DNA of 64,000 nt from Hydractinia symbiolongicarpus (Eukaryota; Cnidaria; Hydrozoa; Anthoathecata; Hydractiniidae). The stretch lies in the NCBI RefSeq assembly GCF_029227915.1, contig NC_079881.1, forward strand, positions 62,001-126,000, read 5' to 3'. Made by a program: the position numbers and the translations under genes. How positions within the stretch are numbered: position 1 is the stretch's first letter; each line of letters starts with the position of its first letter. The notes under the pieces are model-generated. The model worked only from the letters and a program-made list of their open reading frames with translations. It had not been told where the DNA came from and did no database searches. This document shows positions 46,908 to 58,110 of the stretch, one piece after another.

Positions 46908-49862
46908 AAATCGTTCGGGAAATGAGTTTACTCCCAGGGTACTTTCTTTGTATACTTTTGACTATACGGGCCGAGTCCGGGGTTTACGGGAAATGGCGGG
47001 TTTTCGTTTGCCGGCGTTTAAACCACTTTCATTAAGCGTCTCATCAAAAATGAAAACATTTCTGAAAACTACAAGTCTCATGCGTTTTAGTGGTGAAATA
47101 ATAATTTAAAAAATCGTTCGGGAAATGAGTTTACTCCCAGGGTACTTTCTTTGTATGCTTTTGACTATACGGGCCGAGTCCGGGGTTTACCGGAAATGGC
47201 GGGTTTTCGTTTGCCGGCGATTAAACTTCTTTTATTCAGCGTCTCATCAAAAATGAAAACATTTCTGAAAACTACAAGTCTCATGCGTTTTAGTGTTGAA
47301 AAAATAATTTAAAAAATCGTTCGGGAAATGAGTTTACACACTGGGTACTTTCTTTGTATACTTTTGACTATACGGTACGAATCGGAGATTTACGGGAAGT
47401 CGCGGGTTTTCGTTTGCCGGCGATTAAACTTCTTTTTCTCAGCGTCTCATCAAAAATGAAAACATTTTTAAAAACTACAAGTCTCATGGGCTTTAGTGGT
47501 TAAATAATAATTTAAAAAATCGTTCGGGAAATGAGTTTACTCCCTGGGTACTTTCTTTGTATACATTCGACTATACGGGCCAAGCCCAGGATGTACGGGA
47601 AATCGCGGGCTTCGTTTGCCGGCGATTAAACCACTTTCATTAAGCGTCTCATCAAAAATGAAAACATTTCTGAAAACTACAAGTCTCATGCGTTTTAGTG
47701 GTGAAATAATAATTTAAAAAATCGTTCGGGAAATGAGTTTACTCCCAGGGTACTTTCTTTGTATACTTTTGACTATACGGGCCGAGTCCGGGGTTTACGG
47801 GAAATGGCGGGTTTTCGTTTGCCGGCGATTAAACTTCTTTTATTCAGCGTCTCATCAAAAATGAAAACATTTCTGAAAACTACAAGTCTCATGCGTTTTA
47901 GTGTTGAAAAAATAATTTAAAAAATCGTTCGGGAAATGAGTTTACACACTGGGTACTTTCTTTGTATACTTTTGACTATACGGGACGAGTCGGAGATTTA
48001 CGGGAAGTCGCGGGTTTTCGTTTGCCGGCGATTAAACTTCTTTTATTCAGCGTCTCATCAAAAATGAAAACATTTTTAAAAACTACAAGTCTCATGGGCT
48101 TTAGTGGTTAAATAATAATTTAAAAAATCGTTCGGGAAATGAGTTTACTCCCTGGGTACTTTCTTTGTATACATTCGACTATACGGGCCAAGCCCAGGAT
48201 GTACGGGAAATCGCGGGCTTCGTTTGCCGGCGATTAAACCACTTTCATTAAGCGTCTCATCAAAAATGAAAACATTTTTGAAAACTACAAGTCTCATGCG
48301 TTTTAGTGGTTAAATAATAATTTAAAAAATCGTTCGGGAAATGAGTTTACTCCCAGGGTACTTTCTTTGTATACATTCGACTATACGGGCCAAGCCCGGG
48401 ATGTACGGGAAATCGCGGGTTTCGTTTGCCGGCGATTAAACCACTTTCATTCAGCGTCTCATCAAAAATGAAAACATTTCTGAAAACTACAAGTCTCATG
48501 CGTTTTAGTGATGAAAAAATAATTTAAAAAATCGTTCGGGAAATGAGTTTACTCCCTGGGTACTTTCTTTGTATACTTTTGACTATACGGGCCAAGTCCG
48601 GGATTTAAGGGAAGTTGCTGGTTTTCGTTTGCCGGCGATTAAACTTCATTTATTCAGCGTCTCATCAAAAATGAAAACATTTTTGAAATCTACAAGTCTC
48701 ATGGGCTCTAGTGGTGAAATAATAATTTAAAAAATCGTTCGGGAAATGAGTTTACTCCCTGGGTACTTTCTTTGTATACTTTTGACTATACGGGCCGAGT
48801 CCGAGGTTTACGGGAAATGGCGGGTTTTCGTTTGCCGGCGATTAAACTCCTTTTATTCAGCGTCTTATCAAAAATGAAAACATTTTTCAAAGCTACAAGT
48901 CTCATGCGCTTTAGTGGTGAAAAGATAATTTAAAAAATCGTTTTGGAAATGAGTTTACTCACAGGGTACTTTCTTTGTATACATTCGTTATACGGGCCAA
49001 GCCCGGGATTTACGGGAAATCGCGGAATTTCGTTTGCCGGCGATTAAACCACTTTCACTAAGCGTCTCATCAAAAATGAAAACAATTCTGAAAACTACAA
49101 GTCTCATGCGTTTTAGTGGTGAAAAAATAATTTAAAAAATCGTTCGGGAAATGAGTTTAATCCCTGGGTACTTTCTCTGTATACTTTTGACTATACGGGC
49201 CGAGTCCGGGATTTACGGGAAATCGCGGGTTTTCGTTTGCCGGCGATTAATCTTCTTTTATTCAGCGTCTCATCAAAAATTATAACATTTTTGAAAAGTA
49301 CAAGTCTCATGCGTTTTAGTGGTGAAATAATAATTTAGAAAATCGTTCGGGAAATGAGTTTACTCCCAGGGTACTTTCTTTGTATACTTTTGACTATACG
49401 GGCCGAGTCCGGGGTTTACGGGAAATGGCAGGTTTTCGTTTGCCGGCGATTAAACTTCTTTTATTCAGCGTCTCATCAAAAATGAAAACATTTTTGAAAA
49501 CTACAAGTGTCATGCGTTTTAGTGGTGAAAAGATAATTTAAAAAATCGTTTTGGAAATGCGTTTACTCACAGGGTACTTTCTTTGTATACATTCGACTAT
49601 ACGGGCCAAGCCCGAGATTTACGGGAAATCGCGGAATTTCGTTTGCCGGCGATTAAACCACTTTCATTAGGCGTCTCATCAAAAATGAAAACATTTCCAA
49701 AAACTACAAGTCTCATGCGTGTTAGTGGTGAAAAAATAATTTAAAAAACGTTCGGGAAATGAGTTTAATCCCTGGGTACCTTCTTCGTATACTTTTGACT
49801 ATACGGGCTGAATCCGGGATTTACGGGAAATCGCGGGTTTTCGTTTGCCGGCGATTAAACTT
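46908..49862 (+). repeat. 3,040-bp duplication, second copy
   Basis: This follows the first copy to about 49862 with very few differences. Those I noticed are GTTTACCGGAAATGG near 47185 against GTTTACGGGAAATGG, and AAATGAG near 48947 against AAATCAG near 45907. The near-identity across about 2.95 kb indicates a recent event. Confidence 0.85.
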
Positions 49863-50824
49863 CATTTATTCAGCGTCTCATCAAAAATGAAAACATTTTT
49901 GAAAACTACAAGTCTCATGGGCTCTAGTGGTGAAATAATAATTTAAAAAATCGTTCGGGAAATGAGTTTACTTCCTGGGTACTTTCTTTGTATACTTTTG
50001 ACTATACGGGCCGAGTCCGAGGTTTACGGGAAATGGCGGGTTTTCGTTTGCCGGCGATTAAACTCCTTTTACTCAGCGTCTCATCAAAAATGAAAACATT
50101 TTTCAAAGCTACAAGTCTCATGCGCTTTAGTGGTGAAAAGATAATTTAAAAAATCGTTTTGGAAATGAGTTTACTCACAGGGTACTTTCTTTGTATACAT
50201 TCGACTATACGGGCCAAGCCCGGGATTTACGGGAAATCGCGGAATTTCGTTTGCCGGCGATTAAACCACTTTCACTAAGCGTCTCATCAAAAATGAAAAC
50301 AATTCTGAAAACTACAAGTCTCATGCGTTTTAGTGGTGAAAAAATAATTTAAAAAATCGTTCGGGAAATGAGTTTAATCCCTGGGTACTTTCTTTGTATA
50401 CTTTTGACTATACGGGCCGAATCCGGGATTTACGGGAAATCGCGGGTTTTCGTTTGCCGGCGATTAAACTTCATTTATTCAGCGTCTCATCAAAAATGAA
50501 AACATTTTTAAAAACTTCAAGTCTCATGGGCTTTAGTGGTGAAAAGATAATTTAAAAAATTGTTTTGAAAATGAGGTTACTCACAGGGTACTTTCTTTGT
50601 ATACATTCGACTATATGGGCCAAGCCCGGGATTTACGGGAAATCGCGGAATTTCGTTTGCCGGCGATTAAACCACTTTCACTAAGCGTCTCATCAAAAAT
50701 GAAAACATCTCTGAAAACTACAAGTCTCATGCGTTTTAGTGGTGAAAAAATAATTTAAAAAATCGTTCGGGAAATGGGTTTACTCCCTGGGTACTTTCTT
50801 TGTATACTTTTGACTATACGGGCC
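49863..50824 (+). repeat. Third-family monomers after the 3,040-bp duplication
   Basis: Five monomers with CTTCATTTATTCAG, GTCCGAGGTTTACGGG, TTTTTCAAAGC, CGCGGAATTTCG and TTGTTTTGAAAATGAG. The same order is seen near 41.3-42.1 kb. The last monomer begins CGTTCGGGAAATGGG and leads into the ten-monomer HOR. No gene is seen. Confidence 0.65.
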
Positions 50825-52850
50825 GAGTTGGAGATTTACGGGAAGTCCGGGTTTTCGTTTGCCGGCGATTAAACTTCTTTTATTCAGCGTCTCATCAAAA
50901 TGAAAACATTTTTAAAAACTACAAGTCTCTTGGGCTTTAGTGGTTAAATAATAATTTAAAAAATCATTCGGGAAATGAGTTTACTCCCTGGGTACTTTGT
51001 TTGTATACATTCGACTATACGGGCCAAGCCCGGGATGTACGGGAAATCGCGTGTTTCGTTTGCCGGCGATTAAACCACTTTCATTAAGCATCTCATCAAA
51101 AATGAAAACATTTCTGAAAACTACAAGTCTCATGCGTTTTAGTGATGAAAAAATAATTTAAAAAATCGTTCGGGAAATGAGTTTACTCCCTGGGTACTTT
51201 CTTTGTATACTTTTGACTATACGGACCGAGTCCGGGATTTACGGGAAGTCGCGGGTTTTCGTTTGCCGGCGATTAAACTTCTTTTATTCAGCGTCTCATC
51301 AAAAATGAAAACATTTTTGAAAACTACAAGTCTCATGCGTTTTAGTGGTGAAAAGATAATTTAAAAAATCGTTTTGGAAATGAGTTTACTCACAGGGTAC
51401 TTTCTTTGTATACATTCGACTATACGGGCCAAGCCCGGGATTTACGGGAAATCGCGGGTTTTCGTTTGCCGGCGATTAAACCACTTTCATTAAGCGTCTC
51501 ATCAAAAATGAAAACATTTCTGAAAACTACAAGTCTCATGCGTTTTAGTGGTGAAAAAATAATTTAAAAAATCGTTCGGGAAATGAGTTTATTCCCTGGG
51601 TACCTTCTTTGTATACTTTTGACTATACGGGCCGAGTCCGGGATTTACGGAAAATCGCGGGTTTTCGTTTGCCGGCGATTAAACTTCTTTTATTTAGCGT
51701 TTCATCAAAAATGAAAACATTTTTAAGAACTACAAGTCTCATGGGCTTTAGTGGTGAAATAATAATTTAAAAAATCGTTCGGGAAATGAGTTTACTTCCT
51801 GAGACTTTTTTGTATACTTTTGACTATACGGGCCGAGTCGGGGATTTTCCGGGAAGTTGCGGGTTTTCGTTTGCCGGCAATTAAACCACTTTCATTAAGC
51901 GTCTCATCAAAAATGAAAACATTTCTGAAAACTACAAGTCTCATGCGTTTTAGTGATGAAAAAATAATTTAAAAAATCGTTCGGGAAATGAGTTTACTCC
52001 CTGGGTACTTTCTTTGTATACTTTTGACTATACGGGCCGAGTCCAGGATTTACGGGAAATCGCAGGTTTTCGTTTGCCGGGGATTAAACTTCTTTTATTC
52101 AGCGTCTCATCAAAAATGAAAACATTTTTGTAAACTACAAGTCTCGTGCGTTTTAGTGGTGTAAAAATAATTTAAAAAATCGCTCGGGAAAAGAGTTTAC
52201 TCCCTGGGTACTTTCTTTGTATACTTTTGACTATACGGGCCGAGTCCGGGGTTTACGGGAAATGGCGGGTTTTCGTTTGCCGGCGATTAAACTTCTTTTA
52301 TTCAGCGTCTCATCAAAAATGAAAACATTTTTGAAAACTACAAGTCTCATGCGTTTTTGTGGTGAAAAGATAATTTAAAAAATCGTTTTGGAAATGAGTT
52401 TACTCACAGGGTACTTTCTTTGTATACATTCGACTATACAAGCCAAGCCCGGGATCTACGGGAAATCGCGGGTTTTCGTTTGCCGGCGATTAAACCACTT
52501 TCATTAAGCGTCTCATCAAAAATGAAAACATTTCTGAAAACTACAAGTGTCATGCGTTTTAGTGGTGAAAAAATAATTTAAAAAATCGTTCGGGAAATGA
52601 GTTTACTCCCTGGTTTCCTTCTTTGTATACTTTTGACTTTACGGGCCGAGTCCGGGATTTACGGGAAATCGCAGGTTTTCGTTTGCCGGCGATTAAACTT
52701 TTTTTATTCAGCGTCTCATCAAAAATGAAAACATTTCTAAAAACTAAAAGACTCATGCGCTTTAGTGGTGAAAAAATAATTTAAAAAATCGTTCGGGAAA
52801 TGAGTTTACTCCCTGGTTACCTTCTTTGTATACTTTTGACTATACGGGCC
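50825..52850 (+). repeat. Ten-monomer HOR, copy 1 (2,026 bp)
   Basis: The unit starts at GAGTTGGAGATTT and recurs at 52851, 54877 and 56093. Marks inside it are the shortened GAAGTCCGGG, CATTCGGGAAATGAG, ACGGACCGAGTCC, TTTATTCCCTGGG, the deletion-bearing TACTTCCTGAGACTTTTTTG near 51791, GATTTTCCGGG, CCGGGGATTAAAC and GACTTTACGGG near 52635. Ten monomers less four bases give 2,026. Confidence 0.85.
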
Positions 52851-54876
52851 GAGTTGGAGATTTACGGGAAGTCCGGGTTTTCGTTTGCCGGCGATTAAAC
52901 TTCTTTTATTCAGCGTCTCATCAAAATGAAAACATTTTTAAAAACTACAAGTCTTTAGGGCTTTAGTGGTTAAATAATAATTTAAAAAATCATTCGGGAA
53001 ATGAGTTTACTCCCTGGGTACTTTGTTTGTATACATTCGACTATACGGGCCAAGTCCGGGATGTACGGGAAATCGCGTGTTTCGTTTGCCGGCGATTAAA
53101 CCACTTTCATTAAGCATCTCATCAAAAATGAAAACATTTCTGAAAACTACAAGTCTCATGCGTTTTAGTGATGAAAAAATAATTTAAAAAATCGTTCGGG
53201 AAATGAGTTTACTCCCTGGGTACTTTCTTTGTATACTTTTGACTATACGGACCGAGTCCGGGATTTACGGGAAGTCGCGGGTTTTCGTTTGCCGGCGATT
53301 AAACTTCTTTTATTCAGCGTCTCATCAAAAATGAAAACATTTTTGAAAACTACAAGTCTCATGCGTTTTAGTGGTGAAAAGATAATTTAAAAAATCGTTT
53401 TGGAAATGAGTTTACTCACAGGGTACTTTCTTTGTATACATTCGACTATACGGGCCAAGCCCGGGATTTACGGGAAATCGCGGGTTTTCGTTTGCCGGCG
53501 ATTAAACCACTTTCATTAAGCGTCTCATCAAAAATGAAAACATTTCTGAAAACTACAAGTCTCATGCGTTTTAGTGGTGAAAAAATAATTTAAAAAATCG
53601 TTCGGGAAATGAGTTTATTCCCTGGGTACCTTCTTTGTATACTTTTGACTATACGGGCCGAGTCCGGGATTTACGGAAAATCGCGGGTTTTCGTTTGCCG
53701 GCGATTAAACTTCTTTTATTTAGCGTTTCATCAAAAATGAAAACATTTTTAAGAACTACAAGTCTCATGGGCTTTAGTGGTGAAATAATAATTTAAAAAA
53801 TCGTTCGGGAAATGAGTTTACTTCCTGAGACTTTTTTGTATACTTTTGACTATACGGGCCGAGTCGGGGATTTTCCGGGAAGTTGCGGGTTTTCGTTTGC
53901 CGGCAATTAAACCACTTTCATTAAGCGTCTCATCAAAAATGAAAACATTTCTGAAAACTACAAGTCTCATGCGTTTTAGTGATGAAAAAATAATTTAAAA
54001 AATCGTTCGGGAAATGAGTTTACTCCCTGGGTACTTTCTTTGTATACTTTTGACTATACGGGCCGAGTCCAGGATTTACGGGAAATCGCAGGTTTTCGTT
54101 TGCCGGGGATTAAACTTCTTTTATTCAGCGTCTCATCAAAAATGAAAACATTTTTGTAAACTACAAGTCTCGTGCGTTTTAGTGGTGTAAAAATAATTTA
54201 AAAAATCGCTCGGGAAAAGAGTTTACTCCCTGGGTACTTTCTTTGTATACTTTTGACTATACGGGCCGAGTCCGGGGTTTACGGGAAATGGCGGGTTTTC
54301 GTTTGCCGGCGATTAAACTTCTTTTATTCAGCGTCTCATCAAAAATGAAAACATTTTTGAAAACTACAAGTCTCATGCGTTTTTGTGGTGAAAAGATAAT
54401 TTAAAAAATCGTTTTGGAAATGAGTTTACTCACAGGGTACTTTCTTTGTATACATTCGACTATACAAGCCAAGCCCGGGATCTACGGGAAATCGCGGGTT
54501 TTCGTTTGCCGGCGATTAAACCACTTTCATTAAGCGTCTCATCAAAAATGAAAACATTTCTGAAAACTACAAGTGTCATGCGTTTTAGTGGTGAAAAAAT
54601 AATTTAAAAAATCGTTCGGGAAATGAGTTTACTCCCTGGTTTCCTTCTTTGTATACTTTTGACTTTACGGGCCGAGTCCGGGATTTACGGGAAATCGCAG
54701 GTTTTCGTTTGCCGGCGATTAAACTTTTTTTATTCAGCGTCTCATCAAAAATGAAAACATTTCTAAAAACTAAAAGACTCATGCGCTTTAGTGGTGAAAA
54801 AATAATTTAAAAAATCGTTCGGGAAATGAGTTTACTCCCTGGTTACCTTCTTTGTATACTTTTGACTATACGGGCC
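52851..54876 (+). repeat. Ten-monomer HOR, copy 2 (2,026 bp)
   Basis: All internal marks of copy 1 recur at an offset of 2,026, including TGAGACTTTTTTG (51801 to 53827) and GACTTTACGGG. Noticed differences are few, for example GTCTTTAGGGC near 52952 against GTCTCTTGGGC near 50925, and CCAAGTCCGGG near 53049 against CCAAGCCCGGG. Confidence 0.85.
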
Positions 54877-56092
54877 GAGTTGGAGATTTACGGGAAGTCG
54901 CGGGTTTTCGTTTGCCGGCGATTAAACTTCTTTTATTCAGCGTCTCATCAAAATGAAAACATTTTTAAAAACTACAAGTCTCTAGGGCTTTAGTGGTTAA
55001 ATAATAATTTAAAAAATCATTCGGGAAATGAGTTTACTCCCTGGGTACTTTGTTTGTATACATTCGACTATACGGGCCAAGCCCGGGATGTACGGGAAAT
55101 CGCGTGTTTCGTTTGCCGGCGATTAAACCACTTTCATTAAGCGTCTCATCAAAAATGAAAACATTTCTGAAAACTACAAGTCTCATGCGTTTTAGTGATG
55201 AAAAAATAATTTAAAAAATCGTTCGGGAAATGAGTTTACTCCCTGGGTACTTTCTTTGTATACTTTTGACTATACGGACCGAGTCCGGGATTTACGGGAA
55301 GTCGCGGGTTTTCGTTTGCCGGCGATTAAACTTCTTTTATTCAGCGTCTCATCAAAAATGAAAACATTTTTGAAAACTACAAGTCTCATGCGTTTTAGTG
55401 GTGAAAAGATAATTTAAAAAATCGTTTTGGAAATGAGTTTACTCACAGGGTACTTTCTTTGTATACATTTGACTATACGGGCCAAGCCCGGGATTTACGG
55501 GAAATCGCGGGTTTTCGTTTGCCGGCGATTAAATCACTTTCATTAAGCGTCTCATCAAAAATGAAAACATTTCTGAAAACTACAAGTCTCATGCGTTTTT
55601 GTGGTGAAAAGATAATTTAAAAAATCGTTTTGGAAATGAGTTTACTCACAGGGTACTTTCTTTGTATACATTCGACTATACAAGCCAAGCCCGGGATCTA
55701 CGGGAAATCGCGGGTTTTCGTTTGCCGGCGATTAAACCACTTTCATTAAGCGTCTCATCAAAAATGAAAACATTTCTGAAAACTACAAGTGTCATGCGTT
55801 TTAGTGGTGAAAAAATAATTTAAAAAATCGTTCGGGAAATGAGTTTACTCCCTGGTTTCCTTCTTTGTATACTTTTGACTTTACGGGCCGAGTCCGGGAT
55901 TTACGGGAAATCGCAGGTTTTCGTTTGCCGGCGATTAAACTTTTTTTATTCAGCGTCTCATCAAAAATGAAAACATTTCTAAAAACTAAAAGACTCATGC
56001 GCTTTAGTGGTGAAAAAATAATTTAAAAAATCGTTCGGGAAATGAGTTTACTCCCTGGTTACCTTCTTTGTATACTTTTGACTATACGGGCC
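54877..56092 (+). repeat. HOR copy 3, shortened to six monomers (1,216 bp)
   Basis: Starts like copies 1 and 2 but jumps, in the monomer ending near 55.6 kb (CATGCGTTTTTGTGGTG), straight to the part of copy 2 found near 54.37 kb. Four monomers (810 bp) are absent, including the one with TGAGACTTTTTTG. The break is in register, so the monomer phase is kept. This is an internal deletion derivative of the ten-monomer HOR. Confidence 0.8.
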
Positions 56093-58110
56093 GAGTTGGA
56101 GATTTACGGGAAGTCGCGGGTTTTCGTTTGCCGGCGATTAAACTTCTTTTATTCAGCGTCTCATCAAAATGAAAACATTTTTAAAAACTACAAGTCTCTA
56201 GGGCTTTAGTGGTTAAATAATAATTTAAAAAATCATTCGGGAAATGAGTTTACTCCCTGGGTACTTTGTTTGTATACATTCGACTATACGGGCCAAGCCC
56301 GGGATGTACGGGAAATCGCGTGTTTCGTTTGCCGGCGATTAAACCACTTTCATTAAGCGTCTCATCAAAAATGAAAACATTTCTGAAAACTACAAGTCTC
56401 ATGCGTTTTAGTGATGAAAAAATAATTTAAAAAATCGTTCGGGAAATGAGTTTACTCCCTGGGTACTTTCTTTGTATACTTTTGACTATACGGACCGAGT
56501 CCGGGATTTACGGGAAGTCGCGGGTTTTCGTTTGCCGGCGATTAAACTTCTTTTATTCAGCGTCTCATCAAAAATGAAAACATTTTTGAAAACTACAAGT
56601 CTCATGCGTTTTAGTGGTGAAAAGATAATTTAAAAAATCGTTTTGGAAATGAGTTTACTCACAGGGTACTTTCTTTGTATACATTTGACTATACGGGCCA
56701 AGCCCGGGATTTACGGGAAATCGCGGGTTTTCGTTTGCCGGCGATTAAATCACTTTCATTAAGCGTCTCATCAAAAATGAAAACATTTCTGAAAACTACA
56801 AGTCTCATGCGTTTTAGTGGTGAAAAAATAATTTAAAAAATCGTTCGGGAAATGAGTTTATTCCCTGGGTACCTTCTTTGTATACTTTTGACTATACGGG
56901 CCGAGTCCGGGATTTACGGAAAATCGCGGGTTTTCGTTTGCCGGCGATTAAACTTCTTTTATTCAGCGTTTCATCAAAAATGAAAACATTTTTAAGAACT
57001 GCAAGTCTCATGGGCTTTAGTGGTGAAATAATAATTTAAAAAATCGTTCGGGAAATGAGTTTACTTCCTGAGACTTTTTTGTATACTTTTGACTATACGG
57101 GCCGAGTCGGGGATTTTCCGGGAAGTTGCGGGTTTTCGTTTGCCGGCAATTAAACCACTTTCATTAAGCGTCTCATCAAAAATGAAAACATTTCTGAAAA
57201 CTACAAGTCTCATGCGTTTTAGTGATGAAAAAATAATTTAAAAAATCGTTCGGGAAATGAGTTTACTCCCAGGGTACTTTCTTTGTATACTTTTGACTAT
57301 ACGGGCCGAGTCCAGGATTTACGGGAAATCGCAGGTTTTCGTTTGCCGGGGATTAAACTTCTTTTATTCAGCGTCTCATCAAAAATGAAAACATTTTTGT
57401 AAACTACAAGTCTCATGCGTTTTAGTGGTGTAAAAATAATTTAAAAAATCGCTAGGGAAAAGAGTTTACTCCCTGGGTACTTTCTTTGTATACTTTTGAC
57501 TATACGGGCCGAGTCCGGGGTTTACGGGAAATGGCGGGTTTTCGTTTGCCGGCGATTAAACTTCTTTTATTCAGCGTCTCATCAAAAATGAAAACATTTT
57601 TGAAAACTACAAGTCTCATGCGTTTTTGTGGTGAAAAGATAATTTAAAAAATCGTTTTGGAAATGAGTTTACTCACAGGGTACTTTCTTTGTATACATTC
57701 GACTATACAAGCCAAGCCCGGGATTTACGGGAAATCGCGGGTTTTCGTTTGCCGGCGATTAAACCACTTTCATTAAGCGTCTCATCAAAAATGAAAACAT
57801 TTCTGAAAACTACAAGTGTCATGCGTTTTAGTGGTGAAAAAATAATTTAAAAAATCGTTCGGGAAATGAGTTTACTCCCTGGTTACCTTCTTTGTATACT
57901 TTTGACTATACGGGCCAAGCCCGGGATTTACGGGAAATCGCAGGTTTTCGTTTGCCGGCGATTAAACTTTTTTTATTCAGCGTCTCATCAAAAATGAAAA
58001 CATTTCTAAAAACTACAAGACTCATGCGTTTTAGTGGTGAAAAAATAATTTAAAAAATCGTTCTGGAAATGAGTTTACTCCCTGGTTACCTTCTTTGTAT
58101 ACTTTTGACT
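56093..58110 (+). repeat. Ten-monomer HOR, copy 4 (full length)
   Basis: This copy again contains TTTATTCCCTGGG, TGAGACTTTTTTG (57068) and CCGGGGATTAAAC. It has diverged more than copies 1 and 2: CGCTAGGGAAAAG near 57450, CGGGCCAAGCCCGGG near 57910 in place of GACTTTACGGGCC, and ACTACAAGACTC near 58013. The next monomer, from about 58.05 kb, leaves the unit near 58.12 kb. Confidence 0.75.

Noticed and set aside
52559-52756. Recurring 65-codon open frames on the minus strand (also at 4732, 6152, 11415, 54585, 55801, 59249)
   Set aside because: They are reverse readings of the satellite, of nearly fixed length set by the monomer. Not genes.
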